DNA from: DATHXC01 sp035459965
GTDB lineage: Bacteria > Pseudomonadota > Gammaproteobacteria > Burkholderiales > Methylophilaceae
Reading direction: 5' to 3'
Assembly (NCBI GenBank): GCA_035459965.1
Contig: DATHXC010000007.1
Location: 496,001-560,000 of the forward strand
DNA length: 64,000 nt
Shown: positions 9,518-18,782 of the stretch, piece by piece
Layout of the letters: every line of letters begins with the position of its first letter
How positions within the stretch are numbered: the stretch's first letter is position 1
The notes under the pieces: model-generated
Told to the model about the DNA's origin: nothing
Database searches by the model: none
Seen by the model: only the letters and a program-made list of their open reading frames with translations
Made by a program: the position numbers and the translations under genes

Positions 9518-11854
9518 ATGACTAGGCGAATATTTGGTTTTGTTGCATTAGTAACTGCTGCCTTACTGTTAATTCGCTTCTGGCCTCACCCCCCACTTGC
9601 TTCCTATGCTCCATCGTCCACCGCCGTACTGGCGGCTGATGGTTCTTTACTCAGACTTACGCTCGCCGCTGACGAGCAATATCGGCTGTGGGTGCCGCTC
9701 AAGCAGATGTCGCCTGCGCTGATTGGTGCTGTCAAGCTGCAGGAGGACCAATGGTTTTACTGGCATATCGGCGTCAATCCTTTGGCCTTACTGCGCGGGG
9801 CCTGGCAGACATATTCTGGCGCTAATCGTCAGGGTGGCTCTACCTTGACCATGCAACTGGCACGACTGGTATATGGCTTGAATACGCGCTCGCCTATTGG
9901 CAAGATCAAGCAAGCGGCGCTGGCATTTTGGCTGGAGGTCCGCTACAGCAAGCATGACATCCTGGAAGCCTATTTAAACCTGGCACCGTATGGCCGTAAT
10001 ATCCAGGGGGTGGGCGCCGCAAGTCTGATCTATTTTGGCAAAACGGCGGACAAGCTGACCATGCCGGAGGCGCTGACGCTGGCAGTCATTCCACAGCGCC
10101 CCAAGCACCGTGCCAGCCAGACCAGCTCGCTGGACCAGGCCAGGTTGCGCTTATTTGCACGCTGGAAAGCCAGCCATCCTGCCAGCAAAGCGGATGAGAA
10201 TTTAGCGCATGTTGTAGTACCCTTGCGCAGCCTGAATCAGCTGCCGTTCGCTGCGCCACATTTTGTCGATCAGGTACTGGCAGATACCCAAGATTTCTCA
10301 CCAATCCAGAGCCGCACTATCCAGACCACCTTGCAACCGCGCCTGCAAGCCTTGCTACAACGCCAGGTGAAGCAATACGTCTCGCAAAACGGCGCGCGCG
10401 GTATACGCAATGCCGTGGCCATGCTGGTGGATACGCGCAGCCAGCAGGTGGTTGCGCTGCAGGGCTCGGCGGATTTTGCGAATGCCGCCATTAACGGTCA
10501 GGTGAATGGCACACAGGGCAAGCGTTCGCCCGGCTCTACGCTCAAGCCGTTTATTTACGGCATGGCGCTGGATCAGGGGTTAATCCATCCGCTGTCCATC
10601 CTCAAGGATGCACCCACTGCCTTTGGCCCGTTTCAGCCGGAAAATTTCGACGGGCGTTTTGTGGGCCCGGTGACGGCGCGTGATGCACTGATCCGTAGCC
10701 GTAATATCCCGGCGGTGTACCTCGCCAGCAAGCTCAAGCAACCCAGCCTGTATGACTTTATGAAAAATGCGGGTATCACTAAACTGCAATCGGAAGACCA
10801 CTATGGCCTGGCGCTGGTATTAGGTGGTGGCGAAGTGACCATGGAAGAGCTTGCCACGCTCTACACCATGCTGGCGAACCAGGGGCAGCTCAAACCCTTG
10901 CGTTACCTGGCGAATGACGAAGCAACGAAGAGCGTGCGTGGCATGCAGCTGCTCAGCCCGGAAGCGAGCTACCTGGTGCTCGACATGCTGGCCGCCAACC
11001 CACGCCCGGATGGTATCCCCGCTGCCAATGGCCGCAGCTGGACCACCATGTGGAAAACCGGCACCTCATGGGGGTTCCGTGATGCCTGGACGGTGGGGGT
11101 CACCGGGCCATATGTGCTGGCAGTATGGATAGGCAATTTCGATGGGTCTTCCAACCCTGCATTCGTCGGCATAGAAGCCGCCGCGCCCTTGTTCTTTCGT
11201 ATCGCCGATGCGCTGCCCATCACCATGCCGACAGAGCGCGAACCTGTGCGCTTGCCACCTCGTAGCTTGCCACCTCGTAGCCTGAAGCATGTCAGTGTAT
11301 GCGCCGCCAGCGGCGACTTGCCCAATGCCTGGTGCCCGCAACTGGAATCCACCTGGTTTATCCCCGGCAAATCGCCCATCAAGGTCAGCACGCTGCATCG
11401 GCCAGTCATGATTAATAACCTGACAGGCCAGGCCGCCTGCCCGCCTTACGATGCATCAAGTACGCATCAGGAGATATTCGAATTTTGGCCTTCGGACATG
11501 ATGCGACTGTTTCGCGAGGCTGGCATGCCGCGCCGGGCACCGCCTGTTGCGCATTGCGGGGGCGATACGCAAACTTCGGAAGGTGACGTGCCACACATTA
11601 CCTCACCCCTTACCTCGGTCAGCTATACCTTACGGCTTTCCAGGCCCGACGAAACCATCGCTTTGCAAGCGACTGCTAGCGGCGATGCAAGGCTGTTGTA
11701 CTGGTTTTCGGATAAAGATTACCTGGGCAATGTCGCCAGCAATAGCGGTGGCAAAGCCTGGCGCCCTGCTACTTCAGGGTGGCATAGCCTGACGGTGGTG
11801 GATGACAAGGGTCGCAGTGCCAGCAGGGATATACGTATCGAAATATTGCCTTAG
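9518..11854 (+). CDS. pbpC: Penicillin-binding protein 1C
   Basis: The 778-residue bifunctional class A PBP starts at ATG 9518 (a TTG at 9494 is an in-frame alternative; neither has a strong ribosome site). A single membrane anchor lies near residues 5-20. The glycosyltransferase motif EDQWFYWHIG has its catalytic Glu at 76, with GGSTLTMQLAR following. The transpeptidase motifs are S340-T-L-K343 (SPGSTLKP), SRN, and KTGTSWGFRDAW. The C-terminus carries the PBP1C-specific BiPBP_C-type domain ending in SRDIRIEIL. PBP1C polymerises glycan and is typically paired with A2M. A perfect 15-base tandem duplication encodes PPRSL twice in the linker after the transpeptidase domain. Confidence 0.95.
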   Translation: MTRRIFGFVALVTAALLLIRFWPHPPLASYAPSSTAVLAADGSLLRLTLAADEQYRLWVPLKQMSPALIGAVKLQEDQWFYWHIGVNPLALLRGAWQTYSGANRQGGSTLTMQLARLVYGLNTRSPIGKIKQAALAFWLEVRYSKHDILEAYLNLAPYGRNIQGVGAASLIYFGKTADKLTMPEALTLAVIPQRPKHRASQTSSLDQARLRLFARWKASHPASKADENLAHVVVPLRSLNQLPFAAPHFVDQVLADTQDFSPIQSRTIQTTLQPRLQALLQRQVKQYVSQNGARGIRNAVAMLVDTRSQQVVALQGSADFANAAINGQVNGTQGKRSPGSTLKPFIYGMALDQGLIHPLSILKDAPTAFGPFQPENFDGRFVGPVTARDALIRSRNIPAVYLASKLKQPSLYDFMKNAGITKLQSEDHYGLALVLGGGEVTMEELATLYTMLANQGQLKPLRYLANDEATKSVRGMQLLSPEASYLVLDMLAANPRPDGIPAANGRSWTTMWKTGTSWGFRDAWTVGVTGPYVLAVWIGNFDGSSNPAFVGIEAAAPLFFRIADALPITMPTEREPVRLPPRSLPPRSLKHVSVCAASGDLPNAWCPQLESTWFIPGKSPIKVSTLHRPVMINNLTGQAACPPYDASSTHQEIFEFWPSDMMRLFREAGMPRRAPPVAHCGGDTQTSEGDVPHITSPLTSVSYTLRLSRPDETIALQATASGDARLLYWFSDKDYLGNVASNSGGKAWRPATSGWHSLTVVDDKGRSASRDIRIEILP
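11252..11281 (+). repeat. 15-base perfect tandem duplication inside pbpC
   Basis: TTGCCACCTCGTAGC occurs twice head to tail (11252-11266 and 11267-11281), giving LPPRSLPPRSL in the proline-rich linker between the transpeptidase and C-terminal domains. It keeps frame and looks like a replication-slippage duplication. Confidence 0.9.
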
Positions 11855-11882
11855 GCGCCAGGTTACTTGGAGGAGCTAAGGC

Positions 11883-13991
11883 TTAAGCCAGAGGCTTTAA
11901 TTTGGCTGGCAGATTGAGTAGTCGTTCTATCGGCATCGGTTCAGCCAGGTAATGCCCCTGGCCGTAGTGCACACCCATGGCTTTGAGTATCCCCATCACC
12001 GCATCGCTTTCCACAAACTCGGCAATGGTTTTGATCTGCATGGCTTGCGCAATGCTATGGACCGACTGCACCATGGCGCGATCTATGGGGTTGGTAGCAA
12101 TGTCGCGTACATAGGCACCATCCATCTTGAGGAAATCCACAGGCAGGTTCTTGAGATAGGCGAAAGATGACATACCACTACCAAAGTCATCCAGCAGGAA
12201 GCGGCATCCTATCTTTTTAAGGGCTTCCATGAGCTCTATGGTGTTGGCAAGATTAACGATAGCTGAGGTTTCAGTGACCTCGAAACAGATGGCCTGCGGC
12301 GGCACGGCATAAATAGCGAACTGCTCGCGGATATAGCCTAGCAGCGTCTTGTCGCCAAGTGAAACGCCGGACAGATTGATGGTGAATACGCAGTTTTTAT
12401 TGGCTGGATTATTATCCAGTAGCTGGCGATAGTTAGCGAAAGCGTTGCGTATCACCCAGCGATCAATACCATTCATCAGCAGGTAGCGTTCGGCCGCCGG
12501 AATAAACGCCATTGGCAAGTAAATGCGGCCCTCAATATCCACTTTGCGCAGCAGGATTTCAAAATAACGGTATCTATCTCTGCTACCGGCAATTGGTAAT
12601 ATGGGCTGCACGTACAGCAGAAAACGGTCTTCTTCCATGGCGCGAGTCAGGCGTGCAATCCATTCCATTTCACTATGACGCTTGGTTACATCGTCATCCA
12701 GCGCGCGGAACAGGTGAATACGGTTGCGACCATTATCCTTGGCTGTATAGCACGCCGTATCGGCCGCACTCATGATGTTGCCGACATTATCCATCTCCCC
12801 GGTAATCGCCACCATGCCGATACTGACACCGATATTGAAAATCTTCTCCTGATAGATATAGCGGAAATCCTGCACCATCTCACGTAGCTCTTCGGTAATG
12901 ATATTGGCATCTTCAACCGAGCAGTTTTCCAGCAACAAACCAAACTCATCACCACCCAGGCGCGCCAGGGTATCGCGGTCACGGATGCGGGAATTGAGCA
13001 GGATGCTGAGCTGGCGCAACAAGCCATCACCGGCACTATGGCCGCAGGTATCGTTGACGATCTTGAACTGGTCCAGATCCATATAGCAGAACACATGCTG
13101 GGTGCCATGCTGCTGGGCACTCCTGAGGACACGCGTCAGCCTGCGCTCGAATTCACGGCGGTTTACCAGGCCGGTCAGCTCATCGTGGTTGGCTTGGTGG
13201 GTAAGCAAATGCGTGGCTTCATCTATACGCTGCTGCATCTCGTCATGTGCCTGCTTGAGCTGTGTGGCCATGGCATTAAAGCCTTGCTGCAAGGTCTGTA
13301 ACAGCCCGGTAGCGGTTTCGGGAATGCGCACATTCAGTTGGCCAGCGCCCAACGATCGCACTGCCATGGCTAGCGACTGTATGGGCATGGTAATGCCGCG
13401 CCCTATGCGCCAGGCCAGTAGGCCGCTGGCGATCAGGCCGACCAGCGCGATCAACAGGTTATGTAATATCAGTGAGTTTTTAAGGCTGGCCAGGTGCTGG
13501 GTTGTGAGCGCAACATACACGTGACCTTCCACACGCCGATTTTGTGTGGCATCCGCGGGCTGCACTGCAGCATAGTCGTTGACCTCTACCAGGCTACGCA
13601 ATATGGGTGCGCTGAAGACGATGGTGTCGCGCATATGCCATTCCCTGAGCTTGCTGGAATTGGCATTTTCTTTAAAATCGATGGTGATAGGATGGCCACT
13701 GACGGCAAGCGTGCGTCCGGTGCTATCGGTAATCAGCACCGACACAATATCGCTCTCATAGGTGATCACCTGCTGCACCAGCGGCTGTAAATTAGTGTAG
13801 TTGCCCGATACCACGCCGTACTCGGCAGAAGGTGCCAGCTGACTGGCGATGATGCGCCCGCGGTCATGCAAAGCGCCATCCAGCGCCCTGCTGCTGTTGG
13901 CTATCGAATAGCTGGTTAGCAATACCGCAATAATCATGGCCGGTATGATCGCCAGGAAAAGCACTCGTGATTTTATACCCAAGGGTTTCAT
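11883..13991 (-). CDS. Membrane GGDEF/EAL c-di-GMP protein with periplasmic sensor and HAMP
   Basis: The 702-residue protein has TM1 (about residues 11-31), a periplasmic domain of about 140 residues resembling CHASE8-type sensors, TM2 (about 178-196), HAMP, a GGDEF domain with intact LGGDEF at 346-350, and an EAL domain. The EAL signature is altered to E-I-L (FEILLR), but other catalytic positions are visible: NLSG, EVTET, DDFGSG and FLKMDGAYV. It probably makes and/or degrades cyclic di-GMP in response to a periplasmic signal. Its ATG overlaps the stop of the upstream binding-protein gene (ATGA), so the two are translationally coupled. It is the last gene of the receptor / binding protein / GGDEF-EAL operon. 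Confidence 0.92.
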   Translation of the reverse strand: MKPLGIKSRVLFLAIIPAMIIAVLLTSYSIANSSRALDGALHDRGRIIASQLAPSAEYGVVSGNYTNLQPLVQQVITYESDIVSVLITDSTGRTLAVSGHPITIDFKENANSSKLREWHMRDTIVFSAPILRSLVEVNDYAAVQPADATQNRRVEGHVYVALTTQHLASLKNSLILHNLLIALVGLIASGLLAWRIGRGITMPIQSLAMAVRSLGAGQLNVRIPETATGLLQTLQQGFNAMATQLKQAHDEMQQRIDEATHLLTHQANHDELTGLVNRREFERRLTRVLRSAQQHGTQHVFCYMDLDQFKIVNDTCGHSAGDGLLRQLSILLNSRIRDRDTLARLGGDEFGLLLENCSVEDANIITEELREMVQDFRYIYQEKIFNIGVSIGMVAITGEMDNVGNIMSAADTACYTAKDNGRNRIHLFRALDDDVTKRHSEMEWIARLTRAMEEDRFLLYVQPILPIAGSRDRYRYFEILLRKVDIEGRIYLPMAFIPAAERYLLMNGIDRWVIRNAFANYRQLLDNNPANKNCVFTINLSGVSLGDKTLLGYIREQFAIYAVPPQAICFEVTETSAIVNLANTIELMEALKKIGCRFLLDDFGSGMSSFAYLKNLPVDFLKMDGAYVRDIATNPIDRAMVQSVHSIAQAMQIKTIAEFVESDAVMGILKAMGVHYGQGHYLAEPMPIERLLNLPAKLKPLA

Positions 13992-14980
13992 CGCATTGAC
14001 CTTTCCATCCGCAACAGTGTTTCAGATAACGTATTTTCATCGCCCAGCTCTATACCGAGCGAATGTGCTACCTGACGATTAACATCAACCGAGAAATATT
14101 TGGGATATTGCACAGCGTTGAAGCCATTGCGCGGCCTGCTGTCAAACAACATCAGCTCTTCCACTATCTGCCGTGCGATCTGCCGTGGCGTGCTGTACAC
14201 GGCAGCAAGTGCACCCGCACGTACGTAGGCTTGCGAGAAGCCAATGACCGGCACCTGATAACGATAAGTAGTCAGCAGGATGGGCTGCACCGACTCGCGT
14301 GAGTAAACCAAGGGATCAGGCACTGCCAGCAAGACCGAGCTGGTTTCAAGAATTTGTTTTAATCGGGGTAACAACTGCGATGCAACCTCGACATTCGCTT
14401 GCTGCAAGGCGAGCCCCTGCTGATTAGCTGCACGCTTTAGCTCGGCAAGGGAGTCACGCGAGGTAGGGCCCAGCAATGCACTAATACTGGTAGTGCCGGG
14501 CAGTATGATTTTGATAAGGGCGAGCTGACGGAAGAATGGTTGGTCGAGTACGATGGCACTGAAATTACGCGGGTTGCGCTTGCTATCCTGCAGGATTTTT
14601 TCGTACGACGGTCGAGGCACCAGCACGCCTAGCACCGGCACCCGGCTATCCAGTTGACTGGCTCGACTCAATGCCTGCACGCCCACCGCCAGCACGAGGC
14701 TATCATCACCCGTTGGTGTATTTATTGAAAGCTTATCTGCGGATAACTTATCCAGCGACAACACATTAAGCGGCAGCTTGGCATTGCTGGTCTGGGCCAG
14801 TTCGACCCTGAGCTGTTCGATAAACTCATTAGCCGCGACTGAAGGTTCGCCAACTAACAGGGTCACCCCGGTTACCGCCAGTGCATTCAGTGACTGGCCC
14901 AACAATATCCACAATAACGCTAGACACACTAGCCGCGATGCATTGCCCGGACTGAAGCCTGACTTGTTACGCAGGTACAT
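13988..14980 (-). CDS. Solitary ABC-type substrate-binding protein (PF04392-like)
   Basis: This 330-residue protein has an N-terminal signal (about residues 17-36, ending LNALA) and a two-lobed periplasmic-binding-protein pattern: LVLAVGVQALSRA, VPVLGVLVPRPSYEKIL, SISALLGPTSRDSLAELKRAANQQGL and VPVIGFSQAYVRAGALAAVYS. This resembles the ABC substrate-binding family PF04392. No permease or ATPase gene is near, so it is unlikely to serve import in the usual way. It starts two bases after the TonB-receptor stop and ends overlapping the GGDEF/EAL start. I infer that it relays ligand occupancy to the periplasmic sensor of the GGDEF/EAL protein. Its ligand is unknown. Confidence 0.82.
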   Translation of the reverse strand: MYLRNKSGFSPGNASRLVCLALLWILLGQSLNALAVTGVTLLVGEPSVAANEFIEQLRVELAQTSNAKLPLNVLSLDKLSADKLSINTPTGDDSLVLAVGVQALSRASQLDSRVPVLGVLVPRPSYEKILQDSKRNPRNFSAIVLDQPFFRQLALIKIILPGTTSISALLGPTSRDSLAELKRAANQQGLALQQANVEVASQLLPRLKQILETSSVLLAVPDPLVYSRESVQPILLTTYRYQVPVIGFSQAYVRAGALAAVYSTPRQIARQIVEELMLFDSRPRNGFNAVQYPKYFSVDVNRQVAHSLGIELGDENTLSETLLRMERSMR

Positions 14981-14982
14981 GC

Positions 14983-17013
14983 CTAGAAATCCAGCCTGAC
15001 ATTGAGATAGGCACGCCGTCGCATGGTGTTGTAGTCGGCGAATTCCTGATAACGCTCATCGGTAAGGTTCTGTACTGTAGCCGATACCTCGCCCTGATAG
15101 CGCCCTAGCTCCAAGCGCCTCGCCAAGCGTGCATCACAATGCCTTGCCAGGTCTACCTGGTTGCCATCACCCAGCATGGTTGTAGCGCTGGTCTGGTAAT
15201 AAGCCAGACTGCCATTCCACAGCGGGTTAAATTTATGGCTAAGCAAGGCACTGACCGTATTGGATGGTGCCGACTGCAGGAAATTACGCTCCAGATCTCC
15301 CTCATGCCCGAATATCCTGACATGCGAATAATTGCCTATGAGGCGTGTGGCTGGGGTGATGCGCCACTGCACTTGGGTCTCGAAACCTCGTGTATCTGAA
15401 GTGCCCACGTTGTAGTAATTGAATGGCCTTGCGGAAACCCGTACAAAGTTCGGCGGAGTTACAAAGGAGTCAGTTTTATTCTGCTGGATAAGATCGCTAA
15501 TCGTGTCGTAAAAAATACGCGCATCTACATTGAAATCGCCAAACGTCCCCAGATAGCCAATCTCTCTCGATACGATGCGCTCGGGATCGAGATTGCCATC
15601 ATCAAAGAAATATTGGCGCAAATAGGAAATATTAGGATTAATGGTCGCTATGGTTACCCTGGATTTAAATTTTTCTTCAAGATAAGTCGGAGTGCGTACC
15701 GCGGTCGATATACCCAGCCGGATTGTCTGGCCGGGAGTGATGCGTAAATTGGCACTGATGCGGGGCGAGATATTGGTACCGGTAAAGTCATTGTGCTCCA
15801 CCATGGCACCAGTATTGATAATGAGCTTGCTGAGTGGGTGCCATTCCATCTGCCCGAATATGCGCTGCAGGTTGAAATAATCTGTACTACCCGAACCTAG
15901 ATAGAACGGTGCCGTGGTCCTATCCTGGCGCACATTGCCGCCCCATACCAACCTCACTGACTTTAATGGTGAAAAGGTATGCTGTGCCTCCAGGTCATAG
16001 CGTTCACTATCTACATCATTATTAACTTTAAGGCGTGGTGTCGCCAGGAATGGCAGTAATGAAGTAAGGTCGGCAGATACCACGGTATCCTCTGATCGAT
16101 CCTGCGAATGATAGGCCTGCAGCGAAAACTCTCCCTCGTTAGCCAGGCTGCGGCGCCATTGCACCATCTCAAAATGGTTATATAGCTGCTTGGTGCGTGG
16201 CAGGAATACCAATGCGTCCAGGTCGACATTCCCTTCTTCCCTATCTCCACCGGTATAACCAAACTGAAACTCCAGGTTATCGCGATTTGTCGCCTGGTAA
16301 TCGGCACGAACTGAGAGTATGCGCGTACGCTTGAAATCGTTACGGTTCTGTATGCCGTCATCCTCACGATATCCAGTAGTCACACGATAGCTCAGGTCGT
16401 TGACTCTGCCCCCGTAACGATAGAAAGCCTCGTTCCTGCCATTGCCATGGGTAAGCGAGATGGATGAGCCGCTGGCCTCCGATGAGTGCTGGGTAATAAT
16501 ATTGATCACGCCAAGAAAAGAGTTAGCCCCATAGCTCGCAGCATTGGGGCCGCGTGTGACCTCTATGCGCTCAATATCATTGATCGCAAGTGGGATCTCA
16601 CTCCATTGCACCCCACCATATAAAGGCTGGTAGACAGCACGACCATCTATCAGCACTTGCATGCGCCTTGAAAAAGCATCGGTCATGCCATGATAACTTA
16701 CCACTGGATTGGTGCTTTGAATGTAGCCGCCGTTGCTGCCGACATACATACCGGGCACTAGCCTGAATATATCTGGCAGATCAACGACACCAGAATCGCG
16801 TATTGTCTCGCGGTCGATCACTGTGACTGCGGCAGGTGCATCAGCGATAGGCTGTGACAAACGCGATACCGTTAATACCTTAGGGACATCATCGAGGTAA
16901 ATATCCTCTGACATCAGGTCGTTGTTGGGCTGGGCTTGACTAGGTTGGACTGGCGCAGCATGTGCAAATTGTGTGCACAGGATAAAACAGGCAGACAACA
17001 CTCTCCCGCGCAT
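14983..17013 (-). CDS. TonB-dependent outer membrane receptor
   Basis: The 676-residue protein starts MRGRVLSACFILCTQFAHAA, a signal peptide, then has a plug domain (PAAVTVIDRETIRDSGVVDL, DIFRLVPGMYVG, MQVLIDGRAVYQPLYGG, IERIEVTRGPNAASYGANSF) and a 22-strand type barrel ending in YLNVRLDF with the terminal aromatic residue. A likely TonB box lies near DDVPKVLTVSR. The family imports metal complexes, vitamins or glycans across the outer membrane with TonB energy. It is the first gene of a three-gene operon with a solitary binding protein and a c-di-GMP enzyme, so it may work as a signal receptor. Substrate cannot be read from sequence. Confidence 0.92.
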   Translation of the reverse strand: MRGRVLSACFILCTQFAHAAPVQPSQAQPNNDLMSEDIYLDDVPKVLTVSRLSQPIADAPAAVTVIDRETIRDSGVVDLPDIFRLVPGMYVGSNGGYIQSTNPVVSYHGMTDAFSRRMQVLIDGRAVYQPLYGGVQWSEIPLAINDIERIEVTRGPNAASYGANSFLGVINIITQHSSEASGSSISLTHGNGRNEAFYRYGGRVNDLSYRVTTGYREDDGIQNRNDFKRTRILSVRADYQATNRDNLEFQFGYTGGDREEGNVDLDALVFLPRTKQLYNHFEMVQWRRSLANEGEFSLQAYHSQDRSEDTVVSADLTSLLPFLATPRLKVNNDVDSERYDLEAQHTFSPLKSVRLVWGGNVRQDRTTAPFYLGSGSTDYFNLQRIFGQMEWHPLSKLIINTGAMVEHNDFTGTNISPRISANLRITPGQTIRLGISTAVRTPTYLEEKFKSRVTIATINPNISYLRQYFFDDGNLDPERIVSREIGYLGTFGDFNVDARIFYDTISDLIQQNKTDSFVTPPNFVRVSARPFNYYNVGTSDTRGFETQVQWRITPATRLIGNYSHVRIFGHEGDLERNFLQSAPSNTVSALLSHKFNPLWNGSLAYYQTSATTMLGDGNQVDLARHCDARLARRLELGRYQGEVSATVQNLTDERYQEFADYNTMRRRAYLNVRLDF

Positions 17014-17147
17014 AGCTGGTGAACTCCGAGAATTAATACTATATAGCCTGGGTTAAATTGGCTAAACGACTGTCAATTAAAAGCAGTAACTATGCCAAAG
17101 AAAACCCGATATTTGCAGTAGATTGTTATAACTTGATTACAAATAAA

Positions 17148-17173
17148 AACAGCCCGGCATACCGGGCTGTTTG
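17148..17173 (-). terminator. Intrinsic terminator of argG
   Basis: A perfect stem AACAGCCCGG/CCGGGCTGTT around a 4-base loop lies 17 bases past the argG stop and runs into TTTTTATTTG on the minus strand. It is a classic Rho-independent terminator separating argG from the TonB-receptor operon. Confidence 0.9.
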
Positions 17174-17189
17174 CTAATACGAGATTAAC

Positions 17190-18413
17190 CTAGCGTTTTT
17201 TATTATGTAAATTTGCGGCGATACGCATGCGCAATGCATTCAGCTTAATAAAGCCACCCGCATCCTTCTGGTCGTAAGCGCCCTTGTCATCCTCAAAGGT
17301 AGCAATGGTTGGATCGAACAATGAGTCAGATTTAGAATCACGTCCTGCCACAATGACATTGCCTTTATACAGCTTGAGGCGCACCCAGCCATTCACGGTT
17401 TTTTGTGTATGATCAATCAGGGTTTGCAGAGCCAGACGTTCCGGGCTCCACCAGTAACCGTTGTAAATCATGCTGGCATAACGCGGCATCAGATCATCTT
17501 TCAAGTGCGCCACTTCACGATCCAGCGTAATTGATTCAATCGCACGGTGTGCCTTGAGCATGATGGTGCCGCCTGGGGTTTCGTAGCAGCCGCGTGACTT
17601 CATGCCTACATACCGGTTCTCTACCAAGTCCAAACGACCAATACCGTGCTTGCCACCAAGGGCATTCAGGTTTGCCAGTATCTTGTGTGGCTTCATCTTC
17701 TTACCATTCAGTGCAACCGGGTCACCGTGCTTGTATTCAATATCCAGGTATTCAGCTTCATCCGGCGCTTTCTCAGGAGAGACTGTCCAGCGCCACATAT
17801 CCTCTTCAGCCTCAGCCGCCGGGTTTTCCAGATGACGGCCTTCAAAGGAAATATGCAACAAATTGGCATCCATACTGTATGGGCTGCCGCCTTGCTTATG
17901 CTTCATCTCGACCGGAATGCCATGCTTTTCAGCATAGGCCAATAGTTTTTCACGGCTCAATAAATCCCACTCGCGCCAGGGGGCAATAATCTGGATATTG
18001 GGGTTGAGTGCATAAGCCCCCAGCTCAAAACGCACTTGATCGTTACCTTTACCGGTAGCGCCATGAGAAATGGCATCCGCCTTGGTTTCACGAGCGATTT
18101 CGATCAGGCGCTTGGCAATCAGTGGGCGTGCAATTGAAGTCCCCAGCAGATATTCGCCTTCGTACACCGTGTTAGCACGGAACATAGGAAATACGAAATC
18201 ACGCACGAACTCTTCGCGCAGATCATCAATGTAGATTTCCTTCACGCCGAATTTCTTGGCTTTTTCGCGCGCTGGTTCCAGCTCTTCGCCCTGGCCAAGG
18301 TCAGCAGTGAATGTCACCACTTCACACTGATATTCGTCCTGCAACCACTTGAGGATAACGGAAGTATCTAATCCACCAGAGTAGGCAAGGACGGCTTTTT
18401 TAATTTTACTCAT
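17190..18413 (-). CDS. argG: Argininosuccinate synthase
   Basis: The 407-residue protein has the ATP pyrophosphatase P-loop AYSGGLDTSV at residues 9-18, SHGATGKGNDQVRFE and the MKSRGCYETPGGTI segment, at normal length for type 1 ArgG. It ligates citrulline and aspartate using ATP to give argininosuccinate, the penultimate step of arginine biosynthesis. It lies downstream of argD and argF on the same strand, but a hairpin with a T-rich tail precedes it at 18453-18475, so it may have its own promoter in the AT-rich gap 18414-18452. Confidence 0.97.
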   Translation of the reverse strand: MSKIKKAVLAYSGGLDTSVILKWLQDEYQCEVVTFTADLGQGEELEPAREKAKKFGVKEIYIDDLREEFVRDFVFPMFRANTVYEGEYLLGTSIARPLIAKRLIEIARETKADAISHGATGKGNDQVRFELGAYALNPNIQIIAPWREWDLLSREKLLAYAEKHGIPVEMKHKQGGSPYSMDANLLHISFEGRHLENPAAEAEEDMWRWTVSPEKAPDEAEYLDIEYKHGDPVALNGKKMKPHKILANLNALGGKHGIGRLDLVENRYVGMKSRGCYETPGGTIMLKAHRAIESITLDREVAHLKDDLMPRYASMIYNGYWWSPERLALQTLIDHTQKTVNGWVRLKLYKGNVIVAGRDSKSDSLFDPTIATFEDDKGAYDQKDAGGFIKLNALRMRIAANLHNKKR

Positions 18414-18452
18414 TACTGATTACTCTCTAATTTTTTACTAATTATGAATTTA

Positions 18453-18475
18453 AAAAGCCATGCAACATGGCTTTT
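18453..18475 (-). terminator. Hairpin terminator after the argF-linked membrane gene
   Basis: AAAAGCCATG/CATGGCTTTT around a 3-base loop forms a ten-pair stem overlapping the stop codon of the small membrane protein gene; on the minus strand it ends in TTTTTAAATT. It probably ends or attenuates the argD-argF transcript before argG. Confidence 0.75.
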
Positions 18476-18782
18476 AATCTGTAAATAACTCAAATGCCAC
18501 CAGAAAACTCACAAACACCATGATAAATAGCCCCACCAGGAATAGCCGATCAGCATAACGCTCGGCTTTCCATAACGCATCCTTATGGCGTATCGACCAA
18601 TAGGACAACATGGTACTCGCCATAAATGCCAAGCTGTCTATCGCCAGCATCTTGTCCGCCCATGATGAAATGGCATTTTTAGGCGCAAGCTGAATGACTG
18701 ATATAACCGTCATACACACCCCTACCATGGTCGCAGCTACCGGCAGGATATGGTTTGATAGACTACTAACTGGCTTTTCCAA
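18474..18782 (-). CDS. Small three-span membrane protein of unknown function
   Basis: A 102-residue ORF in the same frame as argF begins at a TTG immediately after the argF TAA. It contains NHILPVAATMVGVCMTVISVIQL, then two further hydrophobic segments (SLAFMASTMLSYW and LFLVGLFIMVFVSFLVAFELF), so three membrane spans are likely. The LPVAATMVGVC stretch resembles a conserved family of small bacterial membrane proteins without known function, which argues that residues before the internal ATG (18728) are real. No in-frame ATG exists upstream, so either TTG initiation, reinitiation after argF, or stop-codon readthrough would be needed. A weak GGGAAAA site lies in the argF end. Confidence 0.7.
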   Translation of the reverse strand: MEKPVSSLSNHILPVAATMVGVCMTVISVIQLAPKNAISSWADKMLAIDSLAFMASTMLSYWSIRHKDALWKAERYADRLFLVGLFIMVFVSFLVAFELFTD

